A stretch of 64,000 nucleotides of DNA from Limimaricola sp027213785 (GTDB lineage Bacteria; Pseudomonadota; Alphaproteobacteria; Rhodobacterales; Rhodobacteraceae). Positions 33,323 through 41,821 of the stretch are shown piece after piece. The stretch is from NCBI RefSeq assembly GCF_050847355.1, contig NZ_CP193755.1, positions 868,001 to 932,000 on the forward strand, written 5' to 3'. A program made the position numbers and the translations under genes. Under the pieces are notes generated by a model that saw only the letters and a program-made list of their open reading frames with translations, did not search any database and was not told the origin of the DNA. Each line of letters opens with the position of its first letter. The first letter of the stretch is position 1.

Positions 33323-34414
33323 TCAGGCTGCGGCGGATCCGGCCGCGGTGGCTTCGATCCTCAGCAGCATATCTAGAAGCAGCGCCGAAGGGTCAAGGTT
33401 GACCGCCCGCCCGTGCCGCGCCCGGGCCGAAAGCTCCTGACCCAGCTCGGCGATGCGACGCGCCGCCCGCGCGTCGGGCGCCAGTGTCATCAGCAGCCGG
33501 GCTTCGCCGGGCGCGCCCTGCAGGTCAGGCTCGCCCATCAGCCCGGCGCGCGCGGCGCGGGTCAGCAGCAGGTCAATCAGGTCCAGCATCAGCGGAAACC
33601 GCAACTCGGCGCCCTTGCCGCCGCAGGCTTCGGCCATGGCGATGGCGCGGGGGCGGTCGATATGCGGCAGTCCCGACAGGAGCCCCACGAGATCGGCATA
33701 GAGCGCGCGCCCGTCGGACTGGGCGATCCGCGCGGCGCCGCCGACCGATCCCGCGGCCAGCACGGCGAGCGCCTCGGGGGCTTCGCTGGAAACCCCGGCC
33801 TGCGCTAGTGCCTCGGCCAGGGGGGCGGGCTCCAGCGGTCGCAGCCTCAGCACGCGGCAGCGCGAACGGATGGTCGGGAGCAGGGCGGAGGGCTGGTGCG
33901 AGATCAGCAGCAGCGTGGTGTTGGCCGGGGGCTCCTCCAGTTCCTTCAGGAGCGCATTGGCGGCTGAGACGTTCATCTCGTCGGCGGCGTCGACGATCAC
34001 CGCGCGGTGCCCGCCATCGGCCGAGCTGAGATGGAAGAAGCTTTTCAGCTTGCGCATCTCCTCGACCCGGATTTGCGCCGAAAGCCTGTCGCCCTTGTCG
34101 TTGGGCCCACGCTTGAGCACGAAGAGCCGCGGGTGGGATCCGGCACGGATGCGGCGCAGGTCGGGATCGTCGTCTTGCAGATCGAGCCCGTCCGCGGCCT
34201 GGCGGCCGGCCAGCAAATGCGCCGCGATGCGGTAGGCCAGCGTCGCCTTGCCAACCCCCATCGGCCCCGTCAGAAGCCAACCCGAATGCAGCCGCCCGCC
34301 GGCCTGTGCCGCGAGAAACTCGGCCTCGGCGGCATTCTGTCCGAGCAGTCGGGCGGTTTCGCGCGGATGCGGCAGGCCGGGCAGGCCGGTCGGATCGGGA
34401 AGATCCTCGCTCAT
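33323..34414 (-). CDS. holB: DNA polymerase III subunit delta'
   Basis: HolB is a component of the clamp loader that opens and loads the beta sliding clamp on DNA. The 363-residue protein has the AAA+ fold: SGWLLTGPMGVGKATLAYRIA (Walker A region with GVGKAT), VIVDAADEMNVSAANALLKELEEPP (Walker B and sensor 1 region) and SRCRVLRLRPL. The conserved SRC motif supports delta' rather than an unrelated AAA protein. The start overlaps the tmk stop by four bases. Confidence 0.93.
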   Translation of the reverse strand: MSEDLPDPTGLPGLPHPRETARLLGQNAAEAEFLAAQAGGRLHSGWLLTGPMGVGKATLAYRIAAHLLAGRQAADGLDLQDDDPDLRRIRAGSHPRLFVLKRGPNDKGDRLSAQIRVEEMRKLKSFFHLSSADGGHRAVIVDAADEMNVSAANALLKELEEPPANTTLLLISHQPSALLPTIRSRCRVLRLRPLEPAPLAEALAQAGVSSEAPEALAVLAAGSVGGAARIAQSDGRALYADLVGLLSGLPHIDRPRAIAMAEACGGKGAELRFPLMLDLIDLLLTRAARAGLMGEPDLQGAPGEARLLMTLAPDARAARRIAELGQELSARARHGRAVNLDPSALLLDMLLRIEATAAGSAAA

Positions 34415-35043
34415 GGCAGGAGCCCCAGGCGGGGCAGGGCGATGCCGGCGATCTCCGCCGCCACGGATTCGGGCGTCCGGTTGCCGTCGATCACCTGAAA
34501 TCGCCGGGGCGCATCTTTTGCGAGACCGAGAAAGCCCGCGCGCAGTGTGTTCTGGAAGTCGAGGCCCATATCCTCGAACCGGTCCTCGCCGGAACCCCGC
34601 GCAAGGCCACGGGCCAGGGCCGTGGCCGGGTCCATGTCGATCAGGAAGGTGAGGTCGGGCTCCGCGCCGATCATCAGATCGTGCAGGCGGTCGACCGTCG
34701 CGCGCAGATCGCCGCGCGTCGCGCCCTGGTAGACGCGGGTGCTGTCAGCGAAGCGATCGGTGATCACGGTCTGGCCATGGGCAAGGGCCGGGCGGATGGT
34801 CCGCTCCAGATGATCGCGCCGCGCCGCGGTGAACAGCAGCAGCTCGGTCTCGGCCGACCAGCGGGCCGTATCCCCGGTGAGGAGCAGCTGCCGGATCTCC
34901 TCGGCGCCGGGGCTGCCGCCGGGCTCGCGCGTCAGCACCGCCTCGTGGCCGAGACCGCGTAGCCGATCGGCCAGCAGCCGCGCCTGGGTCGACTTGCCGG
35001 AGCCGTCGATGCCCTCGAAGCTGATGAAGAGCCCTGTTGTCAC
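34411..35043 (-). CDS. tmk: Thymidylate kinase
   Basis: Tmk phosphorylates dTMP to dTDP. The 210-residue protein has the P-loop ISFEGIDGSGKSTQA, the dTMP-binding DRFADSTRVYQGA and LTREPGGSPGAEEIR. Start: no ATG fits, and the GTG at 35043 gives MTTGLFISFEG at the expected distance from the P-loop, four bases after the carboxypeptidase stop. The longer frame to 35358 lies antisense over that gene's acidic tail and is not coding. Confidence 0.94.
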   Translation of the reverse strand: MTTGLFISFEGIDGSGKSTQARLLADRLRGLGHEAVLTREPGGSPGAEEIRQLLLTGDTARWSAETELLLFTAARRDHLERTIRPALAHGQTVITDRFADSTRVYQGATRGDLRATVDRLHDLMIGAEPDLTFLIDMDPATALARGLARGSGEDRFEDMGLDFQNTLRAGFLGLAKDAPRRFQVIDGNRTPESVAAEIAGIALPRLGLLP

Positions 35044-35047
35044 GGGC

Positions 35048-36298
35048 TCAGGTTTCGTCGGCTTCGGTTTCGGCCGGCGCCTCGGGCTCTGCGGCTGGCT
35101 CGGGCGCCGGCTCCTCGGCCAGCGGATCCAGCCCCGGCAGGGTGACCCCCTCCGGGCCGAACCGGTCGAACAGCACCGTGGCCGCGACCTTGACCCGCGG
35201 CATGAAGCCGCCCCGCGCCACGGCCGTCTCGGCGACCAGCGGCACCCGGGTCTCGGACATCCCCTCCCGCGCGATAACCAGCTCGGCCAGTTCCTGGCCC
35301 TGTTCGATCGGCGCCTCGATCGGGCCCTGATAGACCACCTCGGCCGCGAGATCGTCATTCGACATCACCGGCAGCAGCACCGACACGTCATCGGCCAGGG
35401 TCAGGCCGACGCGGTTGCGCTCGCCCATCCAGACCTCGGCCTCGGCGATCCGGGTGCCGGCCTCGCCGATGTCGCGCTGCGCGAACTGGCGGAACGACCA
35501 GTTGACGATGCGCTCGGCCTCGACCCGGCGGGACTCGGTGCTTTCGAGACCGGTGATCACGAAGATCACCCGCCGGTCGTCCTGCGCGGCCGATCCGACG
35601 AGGCCATAGCCGGCCTCGGAAGTGTGGCCGGTCTTGAGCCCGTCGGCGCCGATGCCGAGGCCCAGGATCGGGTTGCGGTTCTGGCTGTTGGAGGGCACGC
35701 GACCGTCGAACTCGAACTCCTGCTCAGCGAACATCGGGTAGAAGGTCGGGAAATCGCGGATCAGGTGGCTCGCGAGGATGCCCAGGTCGCGCATCGACAT
35801 GCGCTGGTTCGGGGCGGGCCAGCCATTCGAATTGGCGAAGGTGGAGTTCTCCATGCCCATGTCGCGGGCCCGCTCGGTCATCAGCCGCGCGAAGCCGGCC
35901 TCGGTGCCGTCAGGCGACAGGGCCTCGGCGAGCACGGCGGAGGCATCGTTGCCCGACAGCACGATGACGCCACGCAGAAGATCCTCGACCCGCACCCGGT
36001 CGGTGGTGTCGAGGAACATCGAGGAGCCGCCATAGGAGGCGGCGTGCTCGGACACGGGGAGCCGCTGGTCGATCGACAGCCGCCCCGAGGCGATGGCCTC
36101 GAAGGCCATGTAGAGCGTCATCAGCTTGGACATCGAGGCGGGCGGCAGCGGCTCGTCGGCATTCTTGGCGAGAAGCTCGGTCCCGGTGGTGTGGTCGAGC
36201 ACATAGGCCGCTCGGGCGGGGGTGTCGAAGCTCTGGGCGCGCGCGAGCGGCGCGAGGGCCACGAGCGTCGCGGCGGCGAGGAAGACGGCACGGATCAT
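35048..36298 (-). CDS. D-alanyl-D-alanine carboxypeptidase (PBP5/6 family)
   Basis: This periplasmic enzyme trims the terminal D-Ala of peptidoglycan stem peptides. Signal peptide: MIRAVFLAAATLVALAPLARA. The penicillin-binding motifs are all present: SxxK as PASMSKLM, SxN as VLSGNDA and KTG in GLKTGHTSEAG. A PBP5_C-like beta domain follows. The 416-residue protein ends in a Pro/Glu/Ala-rich acidic tail (EEPAPEPAAEPEAPAE) where family members normally have an amphipathic membrane anchor. It shares a run with tmk. Confidence 0.93.
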   Translation of the reverse strand: MIRAVFLAAATLVALAPLARAQSFDTPARAAYVLDHTTGTELLAKNADEPLPPASMSKLMTLYMAFEAIASGRLSIDQRLPVSEHAASYGGSSMFLDTTDRVRVEDLLRGVIVLSGNDASAVLAEALSPDGTEAGFARLMTERARDMGMENSTFANSNGWPAPNQRMSMRDLGILASHLIRDFPTFYPMFAEQEFEFDGRVPSNSQNRNPILGLGIGADGLKTGHTSEAGYGLVGSAAQDDRRVIFVITGLESTESRRVEAERIVNWSFRQFAQRDIGEAGTRIAEAEVWMGERNRVGLTLADDVSVLLPVMSNDDLAAEVVYQGPIEAPIEQGQELAELVIAREGMSETRVPLVAETAVARGGFMPRVKVAATVLFDRFGPEGVTLPGLDPLAEEPAPEPAAEPEAPAETEADET

Positions 36299-36382
36299 CT
36301 GGGGTCGCTCCGGTCGGTTGGCGGCCGCTCGTCACGGCCGGCGAAAGGGTCTGGCCCGGGCCTCAGGCGGCCCGGCTCCTTG

Positions 36383-37189
36383 TCAGTTTCGCACGAAATA
36401 GGCGTCTGTGAAGCCCAGCGCCTTGACACGGGTCAGGGCGGCGTCGCGCGCAGCCTCGCTCTCGGCCGGGCCAACGATGACGCGCCAGTAATCGGCGCCC
36501 TGGATCTGCGAGGCCACGACGCGCGCGTCCAGCCCCTCGACTTCCATCGCCGTCGCGGTGTCGCGGGCATTGGCTTCGACCGAGAAGATGCCGATCTGGA
36601 TGAAGGGCCGTTCAAGGGTGCTCTCGGCAGGGGCGTCGGGCGCCGGCGCAGAGGCGACCCCGGTCGGCTCTGCCGCCCCGGCTTCGCCGGAAGCGGGGGG
36701 CAGCGGCACGGCGGCGATCGGTGTGGGATCGTCGAAATCCGTGGTCGCCCCCGGTGCCTCCGGTGCGGCGGTTTCGTCGCGGCGCAGCGCCGTGACGTTG
36801 AGCGTCGCAGGCGCCCCGGCGAGCATACCGAGCGCTTCGGCGGCCTCCGAACTGACCTGCAGCGCCGGGCCCGGCGTCTCGCGCTCGCGGCGGAACAGCG
36901 CGCCGATCACAAAGCGGCCATTGGCCTGGTTGCGAATCACCACCTGGCCGATCTGCTCCACATCGACCTCGGGATAGGCGACCCAGACGCCGCCCAGCGA
37001 CGGCCGCCCGTCCCACAGGCCGGGCTCGGTGACCTGGAAGATGCCGGGCGCCTCGACGTCGCGCGACACGATCTCGGTACGGCTGGGATCGCCGGGGGAG
37101 GCGGTGCCGCCGGTTTCGCCGCAGGCGCCCAGCGTCAGCAGCGCGCCCAGCAGCATGGCGACCGGCCGCACGGAATTGGTGGCTGTCAT
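36383..37189 (-). CDS. SPOR domain lipoprotein
   Basis: The product is a 268-residue predicted lipoprotein: the signal region PVAMLLGALLTLGAC ends in a lipobox with cysteine. The middle is an RlpA-like stretch (VWVAYPEVDVEQIGQVVIRN) followed by a Pro/Ala-rich linker. The last 75 residues form a SPOR domain (FIQIGIFSVEANARDTA to VKALGFTDAYF) that binds denuded glycan strands at the division septum. It lies just upstream of the carboxypeptidase gene, a pairing that suits septal wall remodelling. The ATG at 37189 fits the signal peptide. Confidence 0.86.
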   Translation of the reverse strand: MTATNSVRPVAMLLGALLTLGACGETGGTASPGDPSRTEIVSRDVEAPGIFQVTEPGLWDGRPSLGGVWVAYPEVDVEQIGQVVIRNQANGRFVIGALFRRERETPGPALQVSSEAAEALGMLAGAPATLNVTALRRDETAAPEAPGATTDFDDPTPIAAVPLPPASGEAGAAEPTGVASAPAPDAPAESTLERPFIQIGIFSVEANARDTATAMEVEGLDARVVASQIQGADYWRVIVGPAESEAARDAALTRVKALGFTDAYFVRN

Positions 37190-37390
37190 GTGACGTCCCT
37201 CGATTGCCCCGCTCGGACCGTTGCCCGGCCCGCTCTTGTTTCGGCGCGGCGGCCCGGCAGGCCGGGGCGGCGCGACGCGAACATATCGGGGGGACGGCCG
37301 CAATGAAAGCGGCTAGCGCCGCCCGGGGCGGAAAATCGCGTGATCGGAAGCCCTTCCCGAATCGCCGCGCAGTGCTTAGGCGAGGCGCGC

Positions 37391-37480
37391 CGGAGGAGTG
37401 GCAGAGTGGTCGATTGCAGCGGTCTTGAAAACCGCCGTGCGTGATAGCGTACCGTGGGTTCGAATCCCACCTCCTCCGCC
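37391..37480 (+). tRNA. tRNA-Ser (anticodon UGA)
   Basis: The acceptor stem GGAGGAG pairs with CTCCTCC. The anticodon loop CTTGAAA carries TGA at 37425-37427. A long variable arm and the T loop GGTTCGAATCC are present, with encoded CCA at 37478-37480. It is a class II tRNA reading UCA and related serine codons. Confidence 0.97.
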
Positions 37481-38326
37481 ATTGAACTGATTTTTGCCTG
37501 TAGCCGGCGGCTTCGCGTCCTAGTTCGTTCCAGCGTTCTCAATCCATCCTCTCCTTGTTCGGCATCGAGTTCGACTGGAGCCAGGTCCCAATATGTCGAG
37601 GCGGGAGCTGGGAGAAGGTGTTGGCCACCAAGTTGAGGTGGCACACGTCCGCGGTCGCTGTTTGGAGTTGGGCTACGTGGCGGGACTTCCGCGCATTCGC
37701 TGGCGCAAGCTTAATAGAGGCCAGCGAGGAAGGCTGTCACAGGGTGGGGCGAAAGGCTGCTCCTGCAGATTCCACCGGTTGGCGAGGGTGGTCCGCTACT
37801 TCCACATTCGCATACAAGCGCAGGCCCAACAGGGCGACGATACCGATGCCCGTGTCACGAAAAAGAGGGTGGAAAGAAAACGCAATGCGTAGTCGGTCGT
37901 CACGATAAGCACACTCACTCGGTAATTCGCCCCCTCATTGCCGTTCGGCAGTGGCCGGAATGTGGCGAGCAACGGGCGGAGTGGAGCGAAGATCTGGCTG
38001 CGAAACTCGATCGCATCCGCGCAAGCGGATGGTCCCCTCGGCCGTTGCGTTTCTCAACGGCACTGGTTGCTGCACCTTGTAGCTTGTCGGGGTCTTGGTG
38101 GCGGTACCCAGGCTCAGACGGCTGCCTCATTCCACGAGGGAGTCCTCGGCGCGGCGGCGCTATGAGGCGAGCATGTCGGCGTCGGTCTTTCAGGCAGAAC
38201 GATGAGGTTTCGATGCTCTTTTCGTACCTTGCCGAAGGCGGGAGCGTGGCCGCCCTATACCTCCGCAGAGCCTCGCCCTCCCATTGCTCAGCTGCGAAGG
38301 GCGTCGAACTGGACTATTGTTAAGGT
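37481..38326. other. Gene-poor region of lower G+C after tRNA-Ser
   Basis: These 846 bases hold only short frames in conflicting directions, none with a good ribosome site or recognisable protein. Two 60-base lines counted by hand gave 57% and 48% G+C, against 73% for a line in the nearby stressosome operon. Its place at the 3' end of a tRNA gene suggests the remains of an integrated element, but no integrase remnant or second copy of the tRNA end was found. Confidence 0.5.
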
Positions 38327-38524
38327 ATGAAAACGGTATCCCCAGACCTGTTTGGCATTTCCCCTTGGGCTTGGCTCCTCGTGCCGGTCCTGTGCTTTCT
38401 GCTGGTCCATTACGCGGAGCAAACCGGATCGTGGCGCGATGCGGTGATGCGCATTGCAAGCAGCACACTGATAGCCGCGGGCTGTCTGGTGCTGCTGGTT
38501 CTGGCCGTCGTTACGACGACCTAG
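38327..38524 (+). CDS. Small membrane protein of unknown function (65 aa)
   Basis: The predicted protein has two hydrophobic segments, WAWLLVPVLCFLLVHYA and a C-terminal TLIAAGCLVLLVLAVV, separated by a short polar loop TGSWRDAVMRIASS. This is a plausible two-helix inner-membrane hairpin. The ribosome site is weak (TTAAGGT before the ATG). It lies in the atypical stretch behind tRNA-Ser. It could be a chance frame, but the clean helix pattern argues for a real gene. Confidence 0.45.
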   Translation: MKTVSPDLFGISPWAWLLVPVLCFLLVHYAEQTGSWRDAVMRIASSTLIAAGCLVLLVLAVVTTT

Positions 38525-38687
38525 GAGCGGCGTCCGGTCGCCGCAGGCGCGTTCTCAGCCCTTCACGAGCCGACGGTATCTGTCGCGACAAGGCCCTGAT
38601 GTTGTCGGCATGGTGCCATGACCGCAGGCCAAGTTCCTCCAATGGGTCGGCATGTCTGCCGAAGCCATAGCAAGAAAGAGGATGGAC

Positions 38688-39083
38688 ATGGCACTATACG
38701 ATCTCGTTCGCTGCAAGATGGCTCTGCCGGCCGAAATCACCGCTGTCACCGAATGGCGGACCAGAAGTTTCGGACGTGGCTTTCAGACCTTCGAAATCGA
38801 TGGCGACGGTGCCCTGCGTCTGTTTCGCCTCGAGCGTCATCTGCACGAGGATCACCCGCCTCGGCCAGCTTTGCTGGATCCCGGTTATACCGATTGGCTT
38901 CGGACCTGGACAAGGCTCGAGACCGGCCTCTCGGCCATGCAGGACTTCAACGGTGTGCTGACGCTCGAAGGACGCAACACCGACGGAGAGGAGTGGATGA
39001 TCGAGACCAAGGTTGTCTCCGGTCAATGCGAACCTTTCCGGATCACCCGCGGCCGGGCGGATCTGCCCGCAGTGGCTGCCTGA
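38688..39083 (+). CDS. Hypothetical protein (131 aa)
   Basis: The protein begins MALYDLVRCKMALP and contains RGFQTFEIDGDGALRLF and LEGRNTDGEEWMIETKVVSG. It loosely resembles small proteins from phages and plasmids that open with a YDxVxC...PLP pattern and an FQT segment. It is soluble, with no signal peptide and two cysteines. AAGAGG lies seven bases before the ATG at 38688; upstream in-frame ATGs at 38682 and 38652 are less well placed. No function can be assigned. It sits alone between the gene-poor stretch and the DUF1612-like gene. Confidence 0.65.
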   Translation: MALYDLVRCKMALPAEITAVTEWRTRSFGRGFQTFEIDGDGALRLFRLERHLHEDHPPRPALLDPGYTDWLRTWTRLETGLSAMQDFNGVLTLEGRNTDGEEWMIETKVVSGQCEPFRITRGRADLPAVAA

Positions 39084-39318
39084 GGGTCGGGCCAGCGTTC
39101 GAATAACGCAAGCTCCGGGCTGCACCGGTTGTCGACGCACTCATGCGCCCATCTCTCGTGCCGCTGATTGCCGGACACGGATCAAGTGTGTCGGCGGGGC
39201 AATGGTGAGGCCAAGCCCCTAGGGGCCTGTCTGGCCCCCAGGCCTCCGCGAGGTGGACAAGTCCTCGGGTATCTGTCCAGTCTGGCGGGCGGGGCACCGG
39301 GGCGGATGAGGGCGATGC

Positions 39319-40473
39319 ATGGCCAAGACGAGCAGGAGCGGTAGGCCGAGCGCGCTCGACCTGCTGCGGGTCGAAGTGCTTGCGGCGCGGATCGAAGCCT
39401 TCGGTCGGGCCGATCCCGATGCCGGCAATCTATGGCGCTCGGAGCTGGCGGTGGCCGAGGCGGTAGCCTCGGTGGCACTTGAAGGGCGCCGGCTGTCCGA
39501 GACCGAGCTGTTGCCGCGGATCGCGGGCGGTGGTTCCGGCCATGGCGACCCGGTCGCCGGCGAGCTGGCGCTGGGGTTGATCCGTGCCCTCAAGATGCCC
39601 GGCGACCCGATCGCGCAGCCCGACAAGACGATCGCCCGGCTCGAACGTCTGGCAGGAGGGCTTGCGGAAGACGAACGGGCGGCGAATTCGGAGGGGGCCT
39701 CCACCGACCCGGCGGCGCTTGCCGCCAGCCTTTCGGCATTACATCCCGACGATCCACCGATCCTCGCAGCGCTGAGGGTCAGCGCGGCCTATGGCATCGC
39801 GACGGAGCGGGCCCACCCGATGGTCGAGCGGGCCTTGTTCATGGCGGTCGAGAGCGCTCGGCGGCGCCTCACGCCGGGGCCCGGCGGCGTCATAGCCTTC
39901 GAGGAGGACCCGATGCGCGGCTTGTCGGGGCGGGTCGATGCCGATTGGGTCGCGACGCCTGCGCTGGCGCTCTCTGTCGGGCGCTACCGGCCCTGGTCCC
40001 CGGGCAGCGTCGCTGGGATGACCGAGCTGCTCGATGGGCTGGGCGCGGTACTGGGCATGGAAATCGGGCGGATCGGCCGGGCGCGTGACTGGTTGCGCCG
40101 GGCCCGCGCCTGCGGCGAGGGGCGGCACGGCCGGTCGCGGCTGGGCGATGCGGCACAGGCTTTCGCCTCGGCGCCCTGCCTGACCTCGAACCTTTTGGCG
40201 GAGCGCATCGGCGTGACGCCGCGTGGCGCAACCAACCTCATCGACGAGCTGGTGAGCCTCGGGCTGCTGCGCGAGATCACCCGTAGACGGACGGCGCGGA
40301 TCTGGTCGGTGCCGGGCTTGGCCGAGCGCTTGGCGGCGCGGCCACGACGGGCGGGGCCGGCGCCTGCGCCCGCCCCGCAACCGGACCCCGAGGCGATGAC
40401 ACGCGCCTTCGCCGAGCTCGACGCGGCGCTGGGCCGGGCCGATGCGCTGCTGGGGCGGCGCCGCAAAGTCTGA
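39319..40473 (+). CDS. RHE_PE00001/DUF1612-like protein with helix-turn-helix
   Basis: This 384-residue protein is recognised by pattern as the RHE_PE00001 type common on rhizobial and rhodobacterial plasmids and islands. The N-terminal part has LWRSELAVAEAVASVALEGR and DPVAGELALGLIRAL. The middle has HPMVERALFMAVESARRRL. The C-terminal helix-turn-helix reads LLAERIGVTPRGATNLIDELVSLGLLREI and is probably DNA-binding. It ends in a Pro/Ala-rich tail. The function is unknown in the family. It stands directly upstream of the stressosome genes, separated by 108 bases, and may belong to the same acquired segment. Confidence 0.68.
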   Translation: MAKTSRSGRPSALDLLRVEVLAARIEAFGRADPDAGNLWRSELAVAEAVASVALEGRRLSETELLPRIAGGGSGHGDPVAGELALGLIRALKMPGDPIAQPDKTIARLERLAGGLAEDERAANSEGASTDPAALAASLSALHPDDPPILAALRVSAAYGIATERAHPMVERALFMAVESARRRLTPGPGGVIAFEEDPMRGLSGRVDADWVATPALALSVGRYRPWSPGSVAGMTELLDGLGAVLGMEIGRIGRARDWLRRARACGEGRHGRSRLGDAAQAFASAPCLTSNLLAERIGVTPRGATNLIDELVSLGLLREITRRRTARIWSVPGLAERLAARPRRAGPAPAPAPQPDPEAMTRAFAELDAALGRADALLGRRRKV

Positions 40474-40581
40474 GCAACTGCGCCGCGCCGCCGGGCCAGT
40501 TCCCGCCAAGTGAAGTCCTACAAGCCTTTCCTTCCCTGTCGCGGCACCATATCCGTATGTCGCCGTGACCAGTTAGGACCG

Positions 40582-41466
40582 ATGATGACCGTTGCGCCGA
40601 CCACCGAAGTGAGCCGCCTCCTGCGGGAAGAATTCGACAGCGTTCTCGACGCTTGGTTCGCCACCCAGAAGCGCGAGGGCGTGCGACGCCCCGACCTGTT
40701 CTCCGACCGCGAGAGCCGTCGCCAGCTATCCGATCTGCTGCGGGCCTTCTCCGATGCGCTGTCGCGCATCGACATCACCGAGGCCGTCGACATCGATGCC
40801 GATAACTGGTCCGAACTTCGCATGGCGCTGTCGGAGATCACGCTGGTGCGGACCGAGCGTGGTGTCGCGCCTTGGGAGATGACGGCCTTCATGCTGGCGC
40901 TGAAGCAGCCTGTCTTCGAGATGCTGAGCAAGAACCTCGCGGATCGGACCGATCGTCTGCTCGCCGAGGCCGCAGATTTCGGCCGCGTGGTCGATGCGCT
41001 CGCGATGCATATCAACGAATACTTCATCGCCGAGCGTGACGAGATCATAGAACGCCAGCGGGCCGAGATGATGGAACTCTCGACCCCGGTGGTGCAGCTG
41101 TGGGAGCGGGTGCTGACCATCCCCCTGATCGGCACGCTCGATTCGATGCGGGCGCAGGAGGTGATGGAGAACCTGTTGAATTCCATCGTCGAGCACAGCG
41201 CCGAGGTGGTGATCGTCGATATCACCGGCGTGCGCGTGGTCGACACGCAGGTCGCGCAGCACCTGTTGCGGACCGCCGCGGCGGTCCGGCTGATGGGGGC
41301 CGAGGCGATCATCTCGGGCATCTCGCCCAAGATCGCCCAGACCATGGTCGAGCTTGGCGTCGACGTGGGCGAGGTGACGACGCGCCCCTCTATCCGGGCC
41401 GCCCTCGCCGAGGCGTTCCGCCGGGTCGGCTTCCAGATCAGTCGCATCGAGGACACCCGTGTCTGA
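40582..41466 (+). CDS. RsbR-like stressosome sensor (N-terminal sensory + STAS)
   Basis: The 294-residue protein has an N-terminal helical domain of the RsbRD_N type (about 8-150: LLREEFDSVLDAWFATQ). A linker helix (ERDEIIERQRAEMMELSTPVVQLWE) leads to a C-terminal STAS domain (about 175-285). The STAS domain is close to RsbR: LIGTLDSMRAQEVMENLL and VDITGVRVVDTQVAQHLL. The position matching B. subtilis RsbRA Thr205 is Thr222; that of Thr171 is Ser188. Both can be phosphorylated by an RsbT-type kinase. TTAGGA precedes the ATG. Its end overlaps rsbS by eight bases. The signal sensed is unknown. Confidence 0.86.
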   Translation: MMTVAPTTEVSRLLREEFDSVLDAWFATQKREGVRRPDLFSDRESRRQLSDLLRAFSDALSRIDITEAVDIDADNWSELRMALSEITLVRTERGVAPWEMTAFMLALKQPVFEMLSKNLADRTDRLLAEAADFGRVVDALAMHINEYFIAERDEIIERQRAEMMELSTPVVQLWERVLTIPLIGTLDSMRAQEVMENLLNSIVEHSAEVVIVDITGVRVVDTQVAQHLLRTAAAVRLMGAEAIISGISPKIAQTMVELGVDVGEVTTRPSIRAALAEAFRRVGFQISRIEDTRV

Positions 41467-41821
41467 GGCGGCCTCGATCTACACGGTCGACAAGGTCCTG
41501 CTCGTCGCGATCCGCGACAACATCACCGACACCGACATCATCAACCTGCAGGAGGATCTCTCCGAGCGGATCGTGAACGAGGCGGCGCGCGGCGTGGTGA
41601 TCGACATCGCCGCGCTCGAAATCGTCGATACCTTCGTCGGCCGCATTCTCGCGCAGCTTTCCTCGATCTCGCGACTGCTGGCGGCCGAGACCTACATCGT
41701 GGGCATGCGCCCGGCGGTGGCGATGACGCTGGTCGAACTGGGCATGGACCTGCCGGGCTCGAAGACGGCGCTGTCTCTGAGCCATGCGCTGCGCGCGCTC
41801 AAGGCCAAGGGTCTGGCGTGA
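41459..41821 (+). CDS. RsbS-like STAS scaffold protein
   Basis: This is a 120-residue single STAS domain, the scaffold and RsbT antagonist of the stressosome. It matches RsbS closely: GVVIDIAALEIVDTFVGR, SRLLAAETYIVGM and PAVAMTLVELGMDL. The position of RsbS Ser59, whose phosphorylation releases RsbT, is Thr58 here. The start is GTG at 41459, overlapping the rsbR-like end by eight bases. The stop overlaps rsbT-like GTG by four. Such tight overlap suggests fixed stoichiometry. Confidence 0.9.
   Translation: MSEAASIYTVDKVLLVAIRDNITDTDIINLQEDLSERIVNEAARGVVIDIAALEIVDTFVGRILAQLSSISRLLAAETYIVGMRPAVAMTLVELGMDLPGSKTALSLSHALRALKAKGLA

Noticed and set aside
37555..37908. A 117-codon frame behind tRNA-Ser that might be an integrase remnant
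   Set aside because: No Arg/His/Tyr recombinase motif can be read, the minus strand gives nothing better, and no ribosome site is present.
37915..38130. A minus-strand frame ending HCRTAMRGRITE as a possible transposase scrap
   Set aside because: No DDE or HUH motif and no terminal inverted repeats around it.
37455..39318. A second copy of the tRNA-Ser 3' end as an attachment site for an intact island
   Set aside because: No repeat of the T-arm/acceptor end was found downstream within the window.
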